A stretch of DNA of 53,920 bases from an uncultured Mycoplasmatota bacterium (GCA_900556025.1 USNG01000005.1:1-53920); one strand, 5' to 3'. Shown: positions 34,723 through 43,850, counted from the first letter of the stretch. Translations and numbers: made by a program. Notes: generated by a model not told the origin, from the letters alone.

Positions 34723-36114
34723 ATGAAAAAGTATGATGTTGTAATTATTGGAGCAGGGCCTGCGGGATTATTTTGTGCTTATGAATTAGTAGAGGCTAAT
34801 AAAAAATTAAAAATTGCTTTAGTTGATAAAGGAAATAGAGTAGAAACTAGAATGTGTCCGATGAAATTAAATGGAGGAAAGTGTTTGAATTGTAAAACTT
34901 GTCAAATACTATCTGGTTTTGGTGGAGCTGGAACATTCTCTGATGGAAAGTTAAATTTTATTCCCAAACTTGGAAAAAGCGATTTATTTAAATATATGAG
35001 TATGAGTGAAGCTAATGCTTTAATAGATGATACTGAAAAAATATTTACTAAATTTAAGATGGATAGTGATGTATATCCTTCTAACATGGATGAAGCTTTA
35101 AAAATAAAAAAAGATGTTGCTAAAACTGGTGCAAGACTTTTATTAATTAAACAAAAGCATTTAGGTAGTGATAAGTTACCTGAATATATTAAAGGATTTA
35201 CTGATTATTTAGAAAAAAAGGGTGTTGATATATATGAACATTCTGATGTTAAAGATATAAATAGTAAGAGAAAAAATGAACATGAAATAATATTTGATGG
35301 TGATAAAGAAAGTATTATTTGTAAAAAGGTTGTTGTGGCACCAGGGAGAACAGGCGCTAAATGGGTTCAAGAATTAGCAGATAAATATAGTATTCCTTAT
35401 ACTAGTCAAAGTATAGAAATTGGAGTAAGAGTAGAGGTAAGAAAAGAAATTCTTGAAGATATAACTAATGTTATATATGACCCAACTATATTTATTAAAA
35501 CTAATACTTATACTGATGAGATTAGAACTTTCTGTACTAATCCTGGTGGTTTTGTTGCTAAAGAAAATTATTATGGATTTATATGTGTAAATGGACATTC
35601 TTTAAAAGATATTAAATCTGATAATTCTAATTTTGCATTTATTTGTAAGATTGGTTTAACTGAACCCGTAACTAATACTAGATTATATGGTGAATCTATA
35701 GCTAGAATAGCTAATACTTTAGGTGATGGTAAACCTATTATTCAATCTTTAAGAGATTTAAAAAAGGGTAGAAGAAGTGAATGGAAGAGAATTAATAAAG
35801 GATTTATTGAGCCTACGTTAAAAGATTGCGTAGCAGGTGATTTGTCTTTAGTATTACCACATAGAATAATTACTAATATTTTAGAAGGTCTTGAGAAACT
35901 AGATCAAATAATTCCTGGTGTTAATAATGATGAGACTTTGCTTTATGGACCAGAAATTAAATTCTTTAGTAATGAAATAACAACTAATAATAAATTTAAA
36001 TTAGAAGATTATGATATATATTTTGTAGGTGATGGAGCTGGAAAAGCTGGTAATATTGTAGCAGCTGCAGCAACTGGTTTAGTTTCTGCAAGAGATATTT
36101 TGGAGAATATTTAA
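34723..36114 (+). CDS. FAD-dependent dehydrogenase (COG2509 type)
   Basis: A 463-residue flavoprotein. N-terminal FAD motif VIIGAGPAGLFCAYEL, then a Cys-rich stretch KLNGGKCLNCKTCQILSGFGGAGTFSDGK typical of COG2509 proteins, a second dinucleotide region around VVVAPGRTG and the C-terminal FAD contact VGDGAGKAGNIVAAAATG. Substrate unknown. It starts 15 nt after the AMP-ligase gene with RBS AAAGGAG, and ends 1 nt before the next gene, so it may be in the same operon. Confidence 0.9.
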   Translation: MKKYDVVIIGAGPAGLFCAYELVEANKKLKIALVDKGNRVETRMCPMKLNGGKCLNCKTCQILSGFGGAGTFSDGKLNFIPKLGKSDLFKYMSMSEANALIDDTEKIFTKFKMDSDVYPSNMDEALKIKKDVAKTGARLLLIKQKHLGSDKLPEYIKGFTDYLEKKGVDIYEHSDVKDINSKRKNEHEIIFDGDKESIICKKVVVAPGRTGAKWVQELADKYSIPYTSQSIEIGVRVEVRKEILEDITNVIYDPTIFIKTNTYTDEIRTFCTNPGGFVAKENYYGFICVNGHSLKDIKSDNSNFAFICKIGLTEPVTNTRLYGESIARIANTLGDGKPIIQSLRDLKKGRRSEWKRINKGFIEPTLKDCVAGDLSLVLPHRIITNILEGLEKLDQIIPGVNNDETLLYGPEIKFFSNEITTNNKFKLEDYDIYFVGDGAGKAGNIVAAAATGLVSARDILENI

Positions 36115-36115
36115 A

Positions 36116-37123
36116 ATGTTTGATGAATTAACTCAAAAAGAAAAGAATGCTGTTAAAGAAATGGCTAAAGTATTAATAGACTATTCTTCAGAAAGCCAAA
36201 TACAAAAGATTCTTGATAATTTAGAACTTTTAGAAACACTTTCATATCAATTTGGTGAAGGAGTTGAACCATTTGATGAAGAAGAACTTGAATATCACGA
36301 ATATTATACTTTTGAAGATACAATTGAACTTGTTAAAAAGTTTCTTGGAACTATTGATCCAGAGTATCCCGTTAAATTTGATGAATTATTAAATGATGGA
36401 ACTATAAACTTGTATCATATTGATGATGAAGAATACGTAAATATATATGGTGAAGATGCTTTTTGTATTGAAGATGATATCATTAAACATGATGAAAATG
36501 GTACTATAATTGGCTTTGAAGAAAGAAGGGATATTAATGTACCTCTTCAACATACTTTAGATGATGCTTATTCATTAATACATGAGTTTATACATTATAC
36601 TAATATTCCAAATGGAATAGAATATTCTGATGATAGAGATATTTTAACTGAGTCATCTTCATTTATATTTGAGTGTTTATTTCATAAATATTTGATTGAT
36701 AATGGTTATTCTAAAGAAGAAGCTGATGTTAATTTGAAAATGAGAATAAATACTTCAATAGAATTAGCCGAGAGTGTTAATGGTATTGCTGGTGTATTAT
36801 TTTATATGAGAAAATGTCCTGATTATATTAAAGAAGCTGTTCCATATGATAAAGAAGATTCTTCAGAATATGAAGCTATTCTTGATGAAGTCGATTATTT
36901 TTTAGCAGGCGTTATAAGCTTAATAGCATATAAAAATTATTTAGATGGTAAGATAGATATTAAAAATATAAAAGATTTTAATAGTGCACTTGAGTTTAAT
37001 GATAATCTTGAATCATTGATATTCTTATTTGGACATAGGATTGAAGAATATAATACAGAACAAATATGTGAAGATATTTCTTCAATTATAAATGACTTAG
37101 GATTTTCAAAGAAAATTAAATAG
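36116..37123 (+). CDS. Putative zincin metallopeptidase-like protein (HExxH)
   Basis: A 335-residue acidic, cytoplasmic protein. LIHEFIHYTN gives HEFIH at 156-160; about 20 residues on, ILTESSSFIFECLFHKYL resembles the third-ligand segment of M3-type oligopeptidases (pattern E-x-x-ST-x-x-E). It is much shorter than a full M3 enzyme, so it may be a divergent relative or an unrelated small zincin. It follows the FAD enzyme with no gap. No signal peptide. Confidence 0.72.
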   Translation: MFDELTQKEKNAVKEMAKVLIDYSSESQIQKILDNLELLETLSYQFGEGVEPFDEEELEYHEYYTFEDTIELVKKFLGTIDPEYPVKFDELLNDGTINLYHIDDEEYVNIYGEDAFCIEDDIIKHDENGTIIGFEERRDINVPLQHTLDDAYSLIHEFIHYTNIPNGIEYSDDRDILTESSSFIFECLFHKYLIDNGYSKEEADVNLKMRINTSIELAESVNGIAGVLFYMRKCPDYIKEAVPYDKEDSSEYEAILDEVDYFLAGVISLIAYKNYLDGKIDIKNIKDFNSALEFNDNLESLIFLFGHRIEEYNTEQICEDISSIINDLGFSKKIK

Positions 37124-37147
37124 ACAAATTTGTTGTCTATTTTTTTG
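37119..37147 (+). terminator. Intrinsic terminator
   Basis: AATAGACAA / TTGTCTATT with a 5-nt loop and seven T, overlapping the stop codon. Confidence 0.85.
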
Positions 37148-37242
37148 TCTAGTTAAAAATAAAATAATAATTATAATATTTTTAACTTTTAAATCACTTT
37201 ATAATATGTTAAAATATTTTATAGGTAAGGAAGGTATGTGCA

Positions 37243-38031
37243 GTGGGAAAGATTATATCATTAGTAAATCAAAAAGGTGGAGTAGGCAAGACAACAACTA
37301 GTATAAATTTATCTAGTTCTTTAGGACATTTAGGTAAGAAAGTTTTACTAATTGACTTAGATCCACAAAGTAATAGCACTACTGGTCTTGGTATAAATAG
37401 ATCAAAGATTAAGAAGAGTGTTTATAATGTTATTATGGGGGAGTGTGATATTAAGGAAACTATTATTAAAACCCCATTTAAGAATTTAAGTGTTATTCCA
37501 GCTATGATAGATTTAGCTGGTGTAGATATTGAGCTTATTCAAATAAGTGTTCAAGATAAGGAATTTATTATTACTGAACAATTAAAGAAACAGCTTGAAA
37601 CTATTAGGGATAGATATGACTATATAATTATAGATTGTCCTCCTAACTTAGGTATCTTAACAACTAATGCTTTAGCGGCATCAGATTCTGTTTTAATTCC
37701 AATTCAATGTGAATATTATAGTTTAGAAGGTGTTAATCAATTATTACATACTATTTTGAGAGTTCAACAAAAAGTTAATTCTAATTTAGATATAGAAGGT
37801 GTTTTACTAACAATGTTAGATGGTAGAACATTACTTGGGCTTGAAGTTGTAGAAGATGTTAGAAAGTTCTTTAATGAAAAAGTGTTTAGTACTATTATTC
37901 CTAGACTTGTTAAATTAGTTGAAGCTCCATCACATGGAAAACCAATTATAGAATATGATCCAAAAAGTAAAGGTGCTTTAGCTTATTTGAATTTAGCCAA
38001 AGAGGTGATTGAAAGAAATGGAAACAAATAA
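37243..38031 (+). CDS. parA: ParA family chromosome partitioning ATPase (Soj)
   Basis: A 262-residue deviant Walker ATPase with KGGVGKTTTSINL (11-23), LIDLDPQSNST and IIDCPPNLG. It cooperates with ParB in chromosome segregation and, as Soj in B. subtilis, in DnaA control. The start is GTG 37243, 8 nt after AAGGAAGG; the ATG at 37236 is in another frame. It overlaps parB. Confidence 0.95.
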   Translation: MGKIISLVNQKGGVGKTTTSINLSSSLGHLGKKVLLIDLDPQSNSTTGLGINRSKIKKSVYNVIMGECDIKETIIKTPFKNLSVIPAMIDLAGVDIELIQISVQDKEFIITEQLKKQLETIRDRYDYIIIDCPPNLGILTTNALAASDSVLIPIQCEYYSLEGVNQLLHTILRVQQKVNSNLDIEGVLLTMLDGRTLLGLEVVEDVRKFFNEKVFSTIIPRLVKLVEAPSHGKPIIEYDPKSKGALAYLNLAKEVIERNGNK

Positions 38032-38911
38032 AAGAAAAGCTTTAGGAAAAGGATTAGAACAACTATTTAGTAATGAATCATTGTATGTAAATCCACTTGA
38101 AACATTAGATGAAATAGCTGAGAATACTCCTAAAGAGGATATTGTTGAAATAAAGGTTAGTGAACTTAGAAGTAATCCTTATCAACCTAGACAAACATTT
38201 GATCAAGAAAAGCTTGTTGAACTTGCTAATTCTATTAAAGAGTTTGGTGTTTTAGAACCAATTATTGTTACTAAAAGCATTAAAGGGTATGAAATAGTTG
38301 CTGGAGAACGTAGAACTAAAGCGTGTGAATTAGTTGGTATTGAAACTATTCCAGCTATTATCAAAGATTTTAGTGATGAAGAAATGATGCAAATAGCATT
38401 ACTTGAAAATATCCAAAGAGAGAATTTAAGTGCTATTGAAGAAGCTGAAGCTTATAATAATTTAATTAAAGCTTTAAATATAACTCAAGAAGAATTAGCT
38501 AAAAAGATTGGTAAGAGTAGAAGTTATGTTACTAATATGTTGGGACTTTTAACTTTACCAGAGAGTGTTAAGTATGAAATTCTTCATGGTTATATAAGCA
38601 TGGGACATGCTAAAGTTTTAAGTAAGTTACAAGATGAAGAATTAATAAAAGAATTAGTAGAAAAGATTAAAAATGATCATATATCAGTACGTGAATTAGA
38701 AAGTATTGCTAATAATCCTGATTATAAAAGAAAAAAAGCTATTGTTAGAATAAAAGAACCTAATCCATTTGGTTATGTAGAAGACGCATTAACTGATACT
38801 ATAGGAAATAGAGTAAGAATTAAAAATAAAAAAATTGTTATTCCTTTTAATAGTGAAAGAGATTTAGAAAGAATTCTTGATGTTCTAAAAATAGAAGTGA
38901 AAGTAGATTAA
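38018..38911 (+). CDS. parB: ParB/Spo0J chromosome partitioning protein
   Basis: A 297-residue ParB: RKALGKGLEQLF at the start, the CTPase/ParB box (VSELRSNPYQPRQTF, GYEIVAGERRTKA, LLENIQRENLSAIEEA) and a central helix-turn-helix (TQEELAKKIGKSRSYVTNML). It binds parS sites and slides as a CTP clamp. ATG 38018 is the first with support (AGAGGTG 11 nt before); it overlaps parA by 14 nt. I found no parS-like TGTTTCACGTGAAACA in this window. Confidence 0.95.
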   Translation: METNKRKALGKGLEQLFSNESLYVNPLETLDEIAENTPKEDIVEIKVSELRSNPYQPRQTFDQEKLVELANSIKEFGVLEPIIVTKSIKGYEIVAGERRTKACELVGIETIPAIIKDFSDEEMMQIALLENIQRENLSAIEEAEAYNNLIKALNITQEELAKKIGKSRSYVTNMLGLLTLPESVKYEILHGYISMGHAKVLSKLQDEELIKELVEKIKNDHISVRELESIANNPDYKRKKAIVRIKEPNPFGYVEDALTDTIGNRVRIKNKKIVIPFNSERDLERILDVLKIEVKVD

Positions 38912-38912
38912 T

Positions 38913-39098
38913 ATGAATAAAGAGTATAAGATAGGAAGTAAAGTCATTATGAAGAAACCACATCCATGTGGAACAAATCTTTGGGAAATAACTAGAGTAG
39001 GTGTTGATATAAAGATTAAATGTATTAATTGTGGTAGATCTATAATGATGGATAGAATAGAATTTGATAAGAAACTTAAGAAAGTAGAGGAATACTAA
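38913..39098 (+). CDS. DUF951 family protein
   Basis: A 61-residue basic protein. KKPHPCGTNLWEITRVGVDI and CINCGRSIMM are the family's conserved core; three cysteines could bind a metal. DUF951 genes lie next to parB and ychF in many Bacillota, as here. Function unknown. It starts one base after the parB stop and its own stop overlaps the next start codon. Confidence 0.92.
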   Translation: MNKEYKIGSKVIMKKPHPCGTNLWEITRVGVDIKIKCINCGRSIMMDRIEFDKKLKKVEEY

Positions 39099-40630
39099 TG
39101 TTTAAGAAGAAAATAAAATTAAGTCCTATTATGACATTTATTATTTTAACTTTCGCTACTATACTTTTAAGTGGATTTTTACATTTATTGAATGTTCAAG
39201 CTGAATATGCAACAGTAAGTAAAGTTACTGGAGATTTGGTAAATAATGTTGTTGAAGTTAAAAATTTATTTAGTATAAGTGGTATTAAACATATTGTAAG
39301 TACTGCTGTAAGTGGATTTGTTAATTTTGATCCATTATCTACATTGATTATAGTTTTGATAGGTATTGGTGTGCTTGAAAAGAGTGGATTTATGAAATCG
39401 TTCTTTACACTATTAACTAGAAATTCTAAAAAAAATACAATAACATTTATATTAGTATTTATGTGTTTATTGTTTTCGTTGTTAGGTAATATTGGTTATG
39501 CTATTATGTTACCTATTGGTGCTTTGTTATTTAAATATGGTAGAAGAAATCCTTTAGGTGGAATAGTTGCGTCGTTTGCATCATTGTCATTTGGTACAGG
39601 AATTAATTTATTCTTAAGTGCTAATGATAGTAGTTTATTATCTATTACATTGAGTGCTGCTAAAACTATTGATTCTAATTATAAAATTGGTATATTCTTT
39701 TTCTTATATATAATGATTTTTGCGTTAATATTAGTTTCTTTAGTATTTACACAATTAACTGAAAAAAAGATTATGCCTAAGTTACCAAGATATGAAGCTT
39801 TGGAAGAAGAAGAGATTAAAATAACAAATAAAGAATTAAGAGGATTAATTATAGGACTTGGAGCAGGTATTGTTTATTTATTAATTATAGTCTATATGAT
39901 TATACCTGGTTTACCACTTAGTGGTGGTTTATTAGATTCTAGTGCTACAAGATATATAGATATGTTATTTGGAGCAAATTCTTTATTTAATAAAGGATTT
40001 ATATTTATAGCAACATTATTTTTTGTAATTATAGGACTTGGTTATGGTTTTATGACTAAATCAATTAGAAATAATAAAGATATTGCTGAGTCACTTGGTT
40101 ATTCTTTAGATGGAATAGGTAGTATAATTGTTCTTATTTTCTTTGCATCATTATTTATTAATGTTTTTGAAGAAAGTAAGATTGGAGAAGTAATTACAGC
40201 ATTTATTTCTAATATTATTGGCGGATTAGGATTTAATGGAATTGGACTTATATTAGCTGTTATATTATTTGTTGCTATAGCTAATTTATTTTGTCCAGGT
40301 TCACAAACAAAATGGTTGATTTTATCAGGTAGTATAGTACCATTACTTATGAATGCAAGTATTAGTCCTGAATTTTCACAAGTAATATATACTGCTGCTG
40401 ATTCAATTACAAATGGATTGACTCCATTATTTGCATATTTTGTAATATATATTGCATTTATGGAGAAATACAATAAAGGGGAGATGGTTACTTTGTTCGG
40501 AAGTATAAAATATATGGTACCATATTCAACATTTATAACTATTATTTGGGTTGGAGTAATTGTTGGTTGGTATTTATTAGGAGTTCCAATTGGAATAGGT
40601 TCAATGCCTGGTGTTGTTTATGGCGCTTAA
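39098..40630 (+). CDS. AbgT family transporter
   Basis: A 510-residue membrane protein with about 11-12 helices. SPIMTFIILTFATILLSGFL at the start, VNFDPLSTLIIVLIGIGVLEKSG, and LFCPGSQTKWLILSGSIVPLLM near the C terminus are typical of the AbgT family (p-aminobenzoyl-glutamate import or drug efflux in characterised members). It is inserted between DUF951 and ychF, overlapping ychF by 11 nt, so it shares their transcript. Confidence 0.9.
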   Translation: MFKKKIKLSPIMTFIILTFATILLSGFLHLLNVQAEYATVSKVTGDLVNNVVEVKNLFSISGIKHIVSTAVSGFVNFDPLSTLIIVLIGIGVLEKSGFMKSFFTLLTRNSKKNTITFILVFMCLLFSLLGNIGYAIMLPIGALLFKYGRRNPLGGIVASFASLSFGTGINLFLSANDSSLLSITLSAAKTIDSNYKIGIFFFLYIMIFALILVSLVFTQLTEKKIMPKLPRYEALEEEEIKITNKELRGLIIGLGAGIVYLLIIVYMIIPGLPLSGGLLDSSATRYIDMLFGANSLFNKGFIFIATLFFVIIGLGYGFMTKSIRNNKDIAESLGYSLDGIGSIIVLIFFASLFINVFEESKIGEVITAFISNIIGGLGFNGIGLILAVILFVAIANLFCPGSQTKWLILSGSIVPLLMNASISPEFSQVIYTAADSITNGLTPLFAYFVIYIAFMEKYNKGEMVTLFGSIKYMVPYSTFITIIWVGVIVGWYLLGVPIGIGSMPGVVYGA

Positions 40631-41726
40631 GGCAGGAATTATAGGTTTACCTAATGTAGGTAAGAGTACATTGTTTAATGCAATTACTAAAAAGAATATT
40701 TTGGCTGCAAATTATCCTTTTGCAACTATAGATCCAAATGTAGGAGTAGTTACTGTTCCAGATAAAAGACTTGAAACATTAGATGAAATGTATAAGCCTG
40801 AAAGAGTTATTGCTACTCAATATGAATTTATTGATATAGCAGGTCTTGTAAAAGGTGCATCTACTGGAGAAGGTCTTGGAAATAAATTTTTAGCAAATAT
40901 TCGTGAAGTTGATGCTATTGTTCAAGTTGTTAGATGTTTTGAAAATAAAGATATTATTCATGTTGAAGGAAACATTGATCCAACTAGAGATATAGAAATT
41001 GTTAATTATGAATTAATATTAAGTGATTTAGAGATAGTTGAAGGTAGACTTTCTAGAATAGAAAAGAAAGCTACTACATCTAATGATAAAGAAGGTTTAT
41101 ATGAAGTTGCACTACTTAAAAAACTTCAAAATATTCTAAGTGAAGGAAGAATGCTTAGATTAGAAGAATTTGATGAAAAAGAATCAAAATTAATTAAAAC
41201 ATATAATTTAATTACTAATAAACCTTTTATTTATTTAGCTAATGTAAGTGAAGATGATTTACTTTCAAATGATAATAAATATGTTAATAGTGTTCGTGAG
41301 TATGCAGCTCGTGAAAAGTCTTCTGTAGTACTAATGTGTGCTAAGATTGAAAGTGAATTATCTGAATTAGATGAAGAAAGTAAAAAAGAGTTTTTAGCTG
41401 ATTTAGGTATTGCTAATAGTGGATTAGATCAACTTATTCATAATACATATCATTTACTTGGACTTAAAACTTTCTTTACTGTTGGTAAAGATGAGGTTCG
41501 TGCTTGGACTTTTAAAGATGGAATGAAAGCTCCTGAATGTGCTGGGTTGATTCATACTGATTTTGAAAGAGGATTTATTAAAGCTGAAGTTATGAGTTAT
41601 GATGATTTAATTCAATATGGAAGTGAAGTTAAAGTTAAAGAAGCAGGTAGAGCAAGACTTGAAGGTAAAGATTATGTAATGCAAGATGGAGATATTTGCT
41701 TATTTAGATTTAATGTTACTAAATGA
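40620..41726 (+). CDS. ychF: Redox-regulated ATPase/GTPase YchF (OBG family)
   Basis: A 368-residue OLA1/YchF protein: G1 GLPNVGKST (9-17), G3 [16 protein letters not shown] in place of the usual NKxD, and the C-terminal TGS domain ending in [11 protein letters not shown]. It binds ribosomes and hydrolyses ATP rather than GTP. ATG 40620 lies inside the end of the AbgT gene. Confidence 0.95.
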   Translation: MALKAGIIGLPNVGKSTLFNAITKKNILAANYPFATIDPNVGVVTVPDKRLETLDEMYKPERVIATQYEFIDIAGLVKGASTGEGLGNKFLANIREVDAIVQVVRCFENKDIIHVEGNIDPTRDIEIVNYELILSDLEIVEGRLSRIEKKATTSNDKEGLYEVALLKKLQNILSEGRMLRLEEFDEKESKLIKTYNLITNKPFIYLANVSEDDLLSNDNKYVNSVREYAAREKSSVVLMCAKIESELSELDEESKKEFLADLGIANSGLDQLIHNTYHLLGLKTFFTVGKDEVRAWTFKDGMKAPECAGLIHTDFERGFIKAEVMSYDDLIQYGSEVKVKEAGRARLEGKDYVMQDGDICLFRFNVTK

Positions 41727-41738
41727 AATTTATCTAAT

Positions 41739-41767
41739 TTGACTTTAAAATTAAATTATGATAATAT
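41739..41767 (+). promoter_or_regulatory. Promoter of the RiPP precursor gene
   Basis: TTGACT (41739-41744), 17-bp spacer, TAATAT (41762-41767), followed by GAAAGGA and the start codon at 41793. Confidence 0.75.
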
Positions 41768-41792
41768 ATGCTCGAAAGGAAACATTTATATA

Positions 41793-42026
41793 ATGAGCAT
41801 AGAAAATTTTAAGTCAAAAAAAGAAGCATTACTTAAAGAAAAAAATGTTGTAGAAACTTTGGCATATGTTCAAGGAAGTTTGGCACTTAAGCCTAATTAT
41901 ATTGAAGAAGAATCTCAATATGAAAAGCCAACAACTAAGAGAGTTCAAATACTAAAACCATCAAAAAAAATATATATGGGATGTTGGCAACAAAGTTATA
42001 CAGAAAATGATGGTGATGGATGCTAA
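41793..42026 (+). CDS. Putative RiPP precursor peptide
   Basis: A 77-residue peptide from ATG 41793 (GAAAGGA 12 nt before). The first 60 residues are charged and helical in the first half (NFKSKKEALLKEKNVVETL), as leader regions are, with a lysine-rich stretch KRVQILKPSKK before the end. The last 15 residues, GCWQQSYTENDGDGC, hold the only two cysteines and differ in composition: small, aromatic and acidic. Together with an adjacent radical SAM/SPASM protein carrying a recognition domain, this is the layout of a peptide natural product: leader, cut region, core. Not a family I recognise. Thioether or C-C crosslinking of the core is inference. Confidence 0.75.
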   Translation: MSIENFKSKKEALLKEKNVVETLAYVQGSLALKPNYIEEESQYEKPTTKRVQILKPSKKIYMGCWQQSYTENDGDGC

Positions 42027-42055
42027 AAGAACATATTTAAAATATGTTCTTTTTT
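42025..42055 (+). terminator. Terminator between precursor and maturase genes
   Basis: AAAAGAACATAT / ATATGTTCTTTT with a 5-nt loop and a T run, starting in the precursor stop codon. It would limit read-through so that precursor is made in excess of the enzyme. Confidence 0.8.
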
Positions 42056-42076
42056 ATAATGATGTTTGGTGAAATT

Positions 42077-43837
42077 ATGAATTTAGATGAAAAATATTTA
42101 ATTAAAAAAACAAAAAATAATACTTTGTTAATAAACAAATTTGATTCTGATATAATTTATAAATTTGATGCTGTTGGAAAAATAATTATTGATAATATTA
42201 ATAATGGTAAAACTGAAACAATTAAAATATTAAGGAAACATTATAAAGTTGAAACAAAAATATTAGAGAATGATTATGATGATTTTATTAATGAATTGAA
42301 AATCCTTGATAAATCAAATATATTAACAGAAGAATTGACTTATAGTGATTTGAATGTTTTGCTAGAATCAAATGAAGTAACAAATTGTATGATTGAAATA
42401 ACAAATCGATGCCAATTTAAGTGCGATCATTGTTATGTTGATAAAAGTAAGAAAAATGATATGGATTTTATATCTTATAAACGAATTATTGATGAATTAC
42501 TTGAAATTAACTGTTATACTGTTATTCTGACTGGTGGAGAACCTTTATTAAATAAAGATTTTAAAAAAATGTATTTATATGCAAAGAAAAAAGGAATGCG
42601 TGTTGGGATAAATACAAATGGGCTTTTAATTAATGAAGAAATAATTAAATTATTTAATAAATATAAACCATTTCAAATTGAAATTAGTATTTATGGATAT
42701 GATGATCGTACTTATGAAGAATTCACTCATTTTAAAAATGCTTTTTCTGTAATTAATGATAATATAGTTTTTTTAATAAATAATAATATAAATTTAAAAT
42801 TAAAAACTGTATTAACAAAAAGAAATTTTGATAATTTTGAAAGAATAAGAAACTATTGTCAACAATTTGATTCAGAATTTAGATATGATTATAATATTTT
42901 TCCAAAAGTATCTGGTGGACTTTTTAGAAGAAATGAAGAGGCATTGTTACCAAAGGATATAGTAAAAATAATTAAAAAGAACGAAGATGATATAAATTAT
43001 TTTAAAAATGCTGTTAATAATTTAAATGAAAATATTGAAATGAGTGATAATGTTTTTCAATGTTCAATTGGGAAAGATCGTATATTTATAGATTGTTATG
43101 GTAATATAAAACCATGTCTTGTTGTTGATGAAAAATATAATATAAAAGAGTATAAGATTTTAGATGCGTTAAATATGTTTAGAAATGGTATATGTAAACT
43201 TCATTTTAGTACTAATTCTAAATGTAAAAACTGCTATAAAAAGAAATTATGTAGATATTGTCCTGGAAAGTTTCAATTAGAAACAGGTAGTTATGAAACA
43301 GCGCCTAAAGAATATTGTGAGTTGTGTGAACTTTTAATTTCAGAGTTTAAAGAAGAATTTAGATATGATTTTTTTAATAATGATAATTTACCAAAAACTG
43401 AAATTCTTTTAGATATGTGTCAGATATTAGTTGATAATTATAATTTAATAAACAATACTAATGATTCAGTTGATAATTCATATGATATTTGGGTTAATAT
43501 GATTAAAAATACAAAAGGCTATAATATGCTTTTGTGCTTTATGAATCATGAACTTATAGGATTTATATGTTATATGTATTTGGATGATGGTTTAATGCTT
43601 TCTGAAGTACAAATAAAAAAAGAATATCAAGGTAAGTACAATATATTAAGAAAAATGCTTCAACAATTAGTAAATAATAGTAATAAAGACTTGTACAGTG
43701 ATATTTATGGTACTATAAGTTCTAAAAATAAAAAATCTCAATTAGTGTTTAAACATGTTGGTTTTGAAAATGTGAGGGGTATTTTATATAAAATAAATAT
43801 AAATGATTTAACTAAATGGATTAACAGGTCAAAATAA
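42077..43837 (+). CDS. Radical SAM/SPASM peptide maturase with PqqD-like head and GNAT-like tail
   Basis: A 586-residue multidomain enzyme. Residues 1-85 resemble PqqD-type recognition domains (YKFDAVGKIIID). Radical SAM core about 104-300: CQFKCDHC (C112, C116, C119) and GGEP (153-156). SPASM-type cysteines at 329, 340, 347, 373, 383, 386, 392, 395, 414 and 417 suggest auxiliary Fe-S clusters. Residues about 440-580 look like a GNAT acetyltransferase (EYQGKYNILRKML; NKKSQLVFKHVGFENV). ATG 42077 is chosen because GGTGA is 4 nt before it and TATAAT lies at 42055-42060; in-frame ATGs at 42044, 42059 and 42062 fall in the terminator or promoter. CGT/CGA arginine codons are commoner than in neighbours, a possible sign of transfer. 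Likely substrate: the peptide encoded just upstream. Confidence 0.85.
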   Translation: MNLDEKYLIKKTKNNTLLINKFDSDIIYKFDAVGKIIIDNINNGKTETIKILRKHYKVETKILENDYDDFINELKILDKSNILTEELTYSDLNVLLESNEVTNCMIEITNRCQFKCDHCYVDKSKKNDMDFISYKRIIDELLEINCYTVILTGGEPLLNKDFKKMYLYAKKKGMRVGINTNGLLINEEIIKLFNKYKPFQIEISIYGYDDRTYEEFTHFKNAFSVINDNIVFLINNNINLKLKTVLTKRNFDNFERIRNYCQQFDSEFRYDYNIFPKVSGGLFRRNEEALLPKDIVKIIKKNEDDINYFKNAVNNLNENIEMSDNVFQCSIGKDRIFIDCYGNIKPCLVVDEKYNIKEYKILDALNMFRNGICKLHFSTNSKCKNCYKKKLCRYCPGKFQLETGSYETAPKEYCELCELLISEFKEEFRYDFFNNDNLPKTEILLDMCQILVDNYNLINNTNDSVDNSYDIWVNMIKNTKGYNMLLCFMNHELIGFICYMYLDDGLMLSEVQIKKEYQGKYNILRKMLQQLVNNSNKDLYSDIYGTISSKNKKSQLVFKHVGFENVRGILYKININDLTKWINRSK

Positions 43838-43848
43838 CCTGTTTTTTT
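43823..43848 (+). terminator. Terminator of the maturase gene
   Basis: AACAGG / CCTGTT with seven T, overlapping the stop codon. Confidence 0.8.
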
Positions 43849-43850
43849 AT

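Noticed and set aside
40099..40473. Minus-strand 124-codon ORF inside the AbgT gene
   Set aside because: A shadow of a clearly conserved membrane protein gene; no start signal and composition that mirrors the sense strand.
41739..41792. Earlier start for the RiPP precursor
   Set aside because: This stretch holds the -35 and -10 boxes and the RBS, so translation from it is unlikely.
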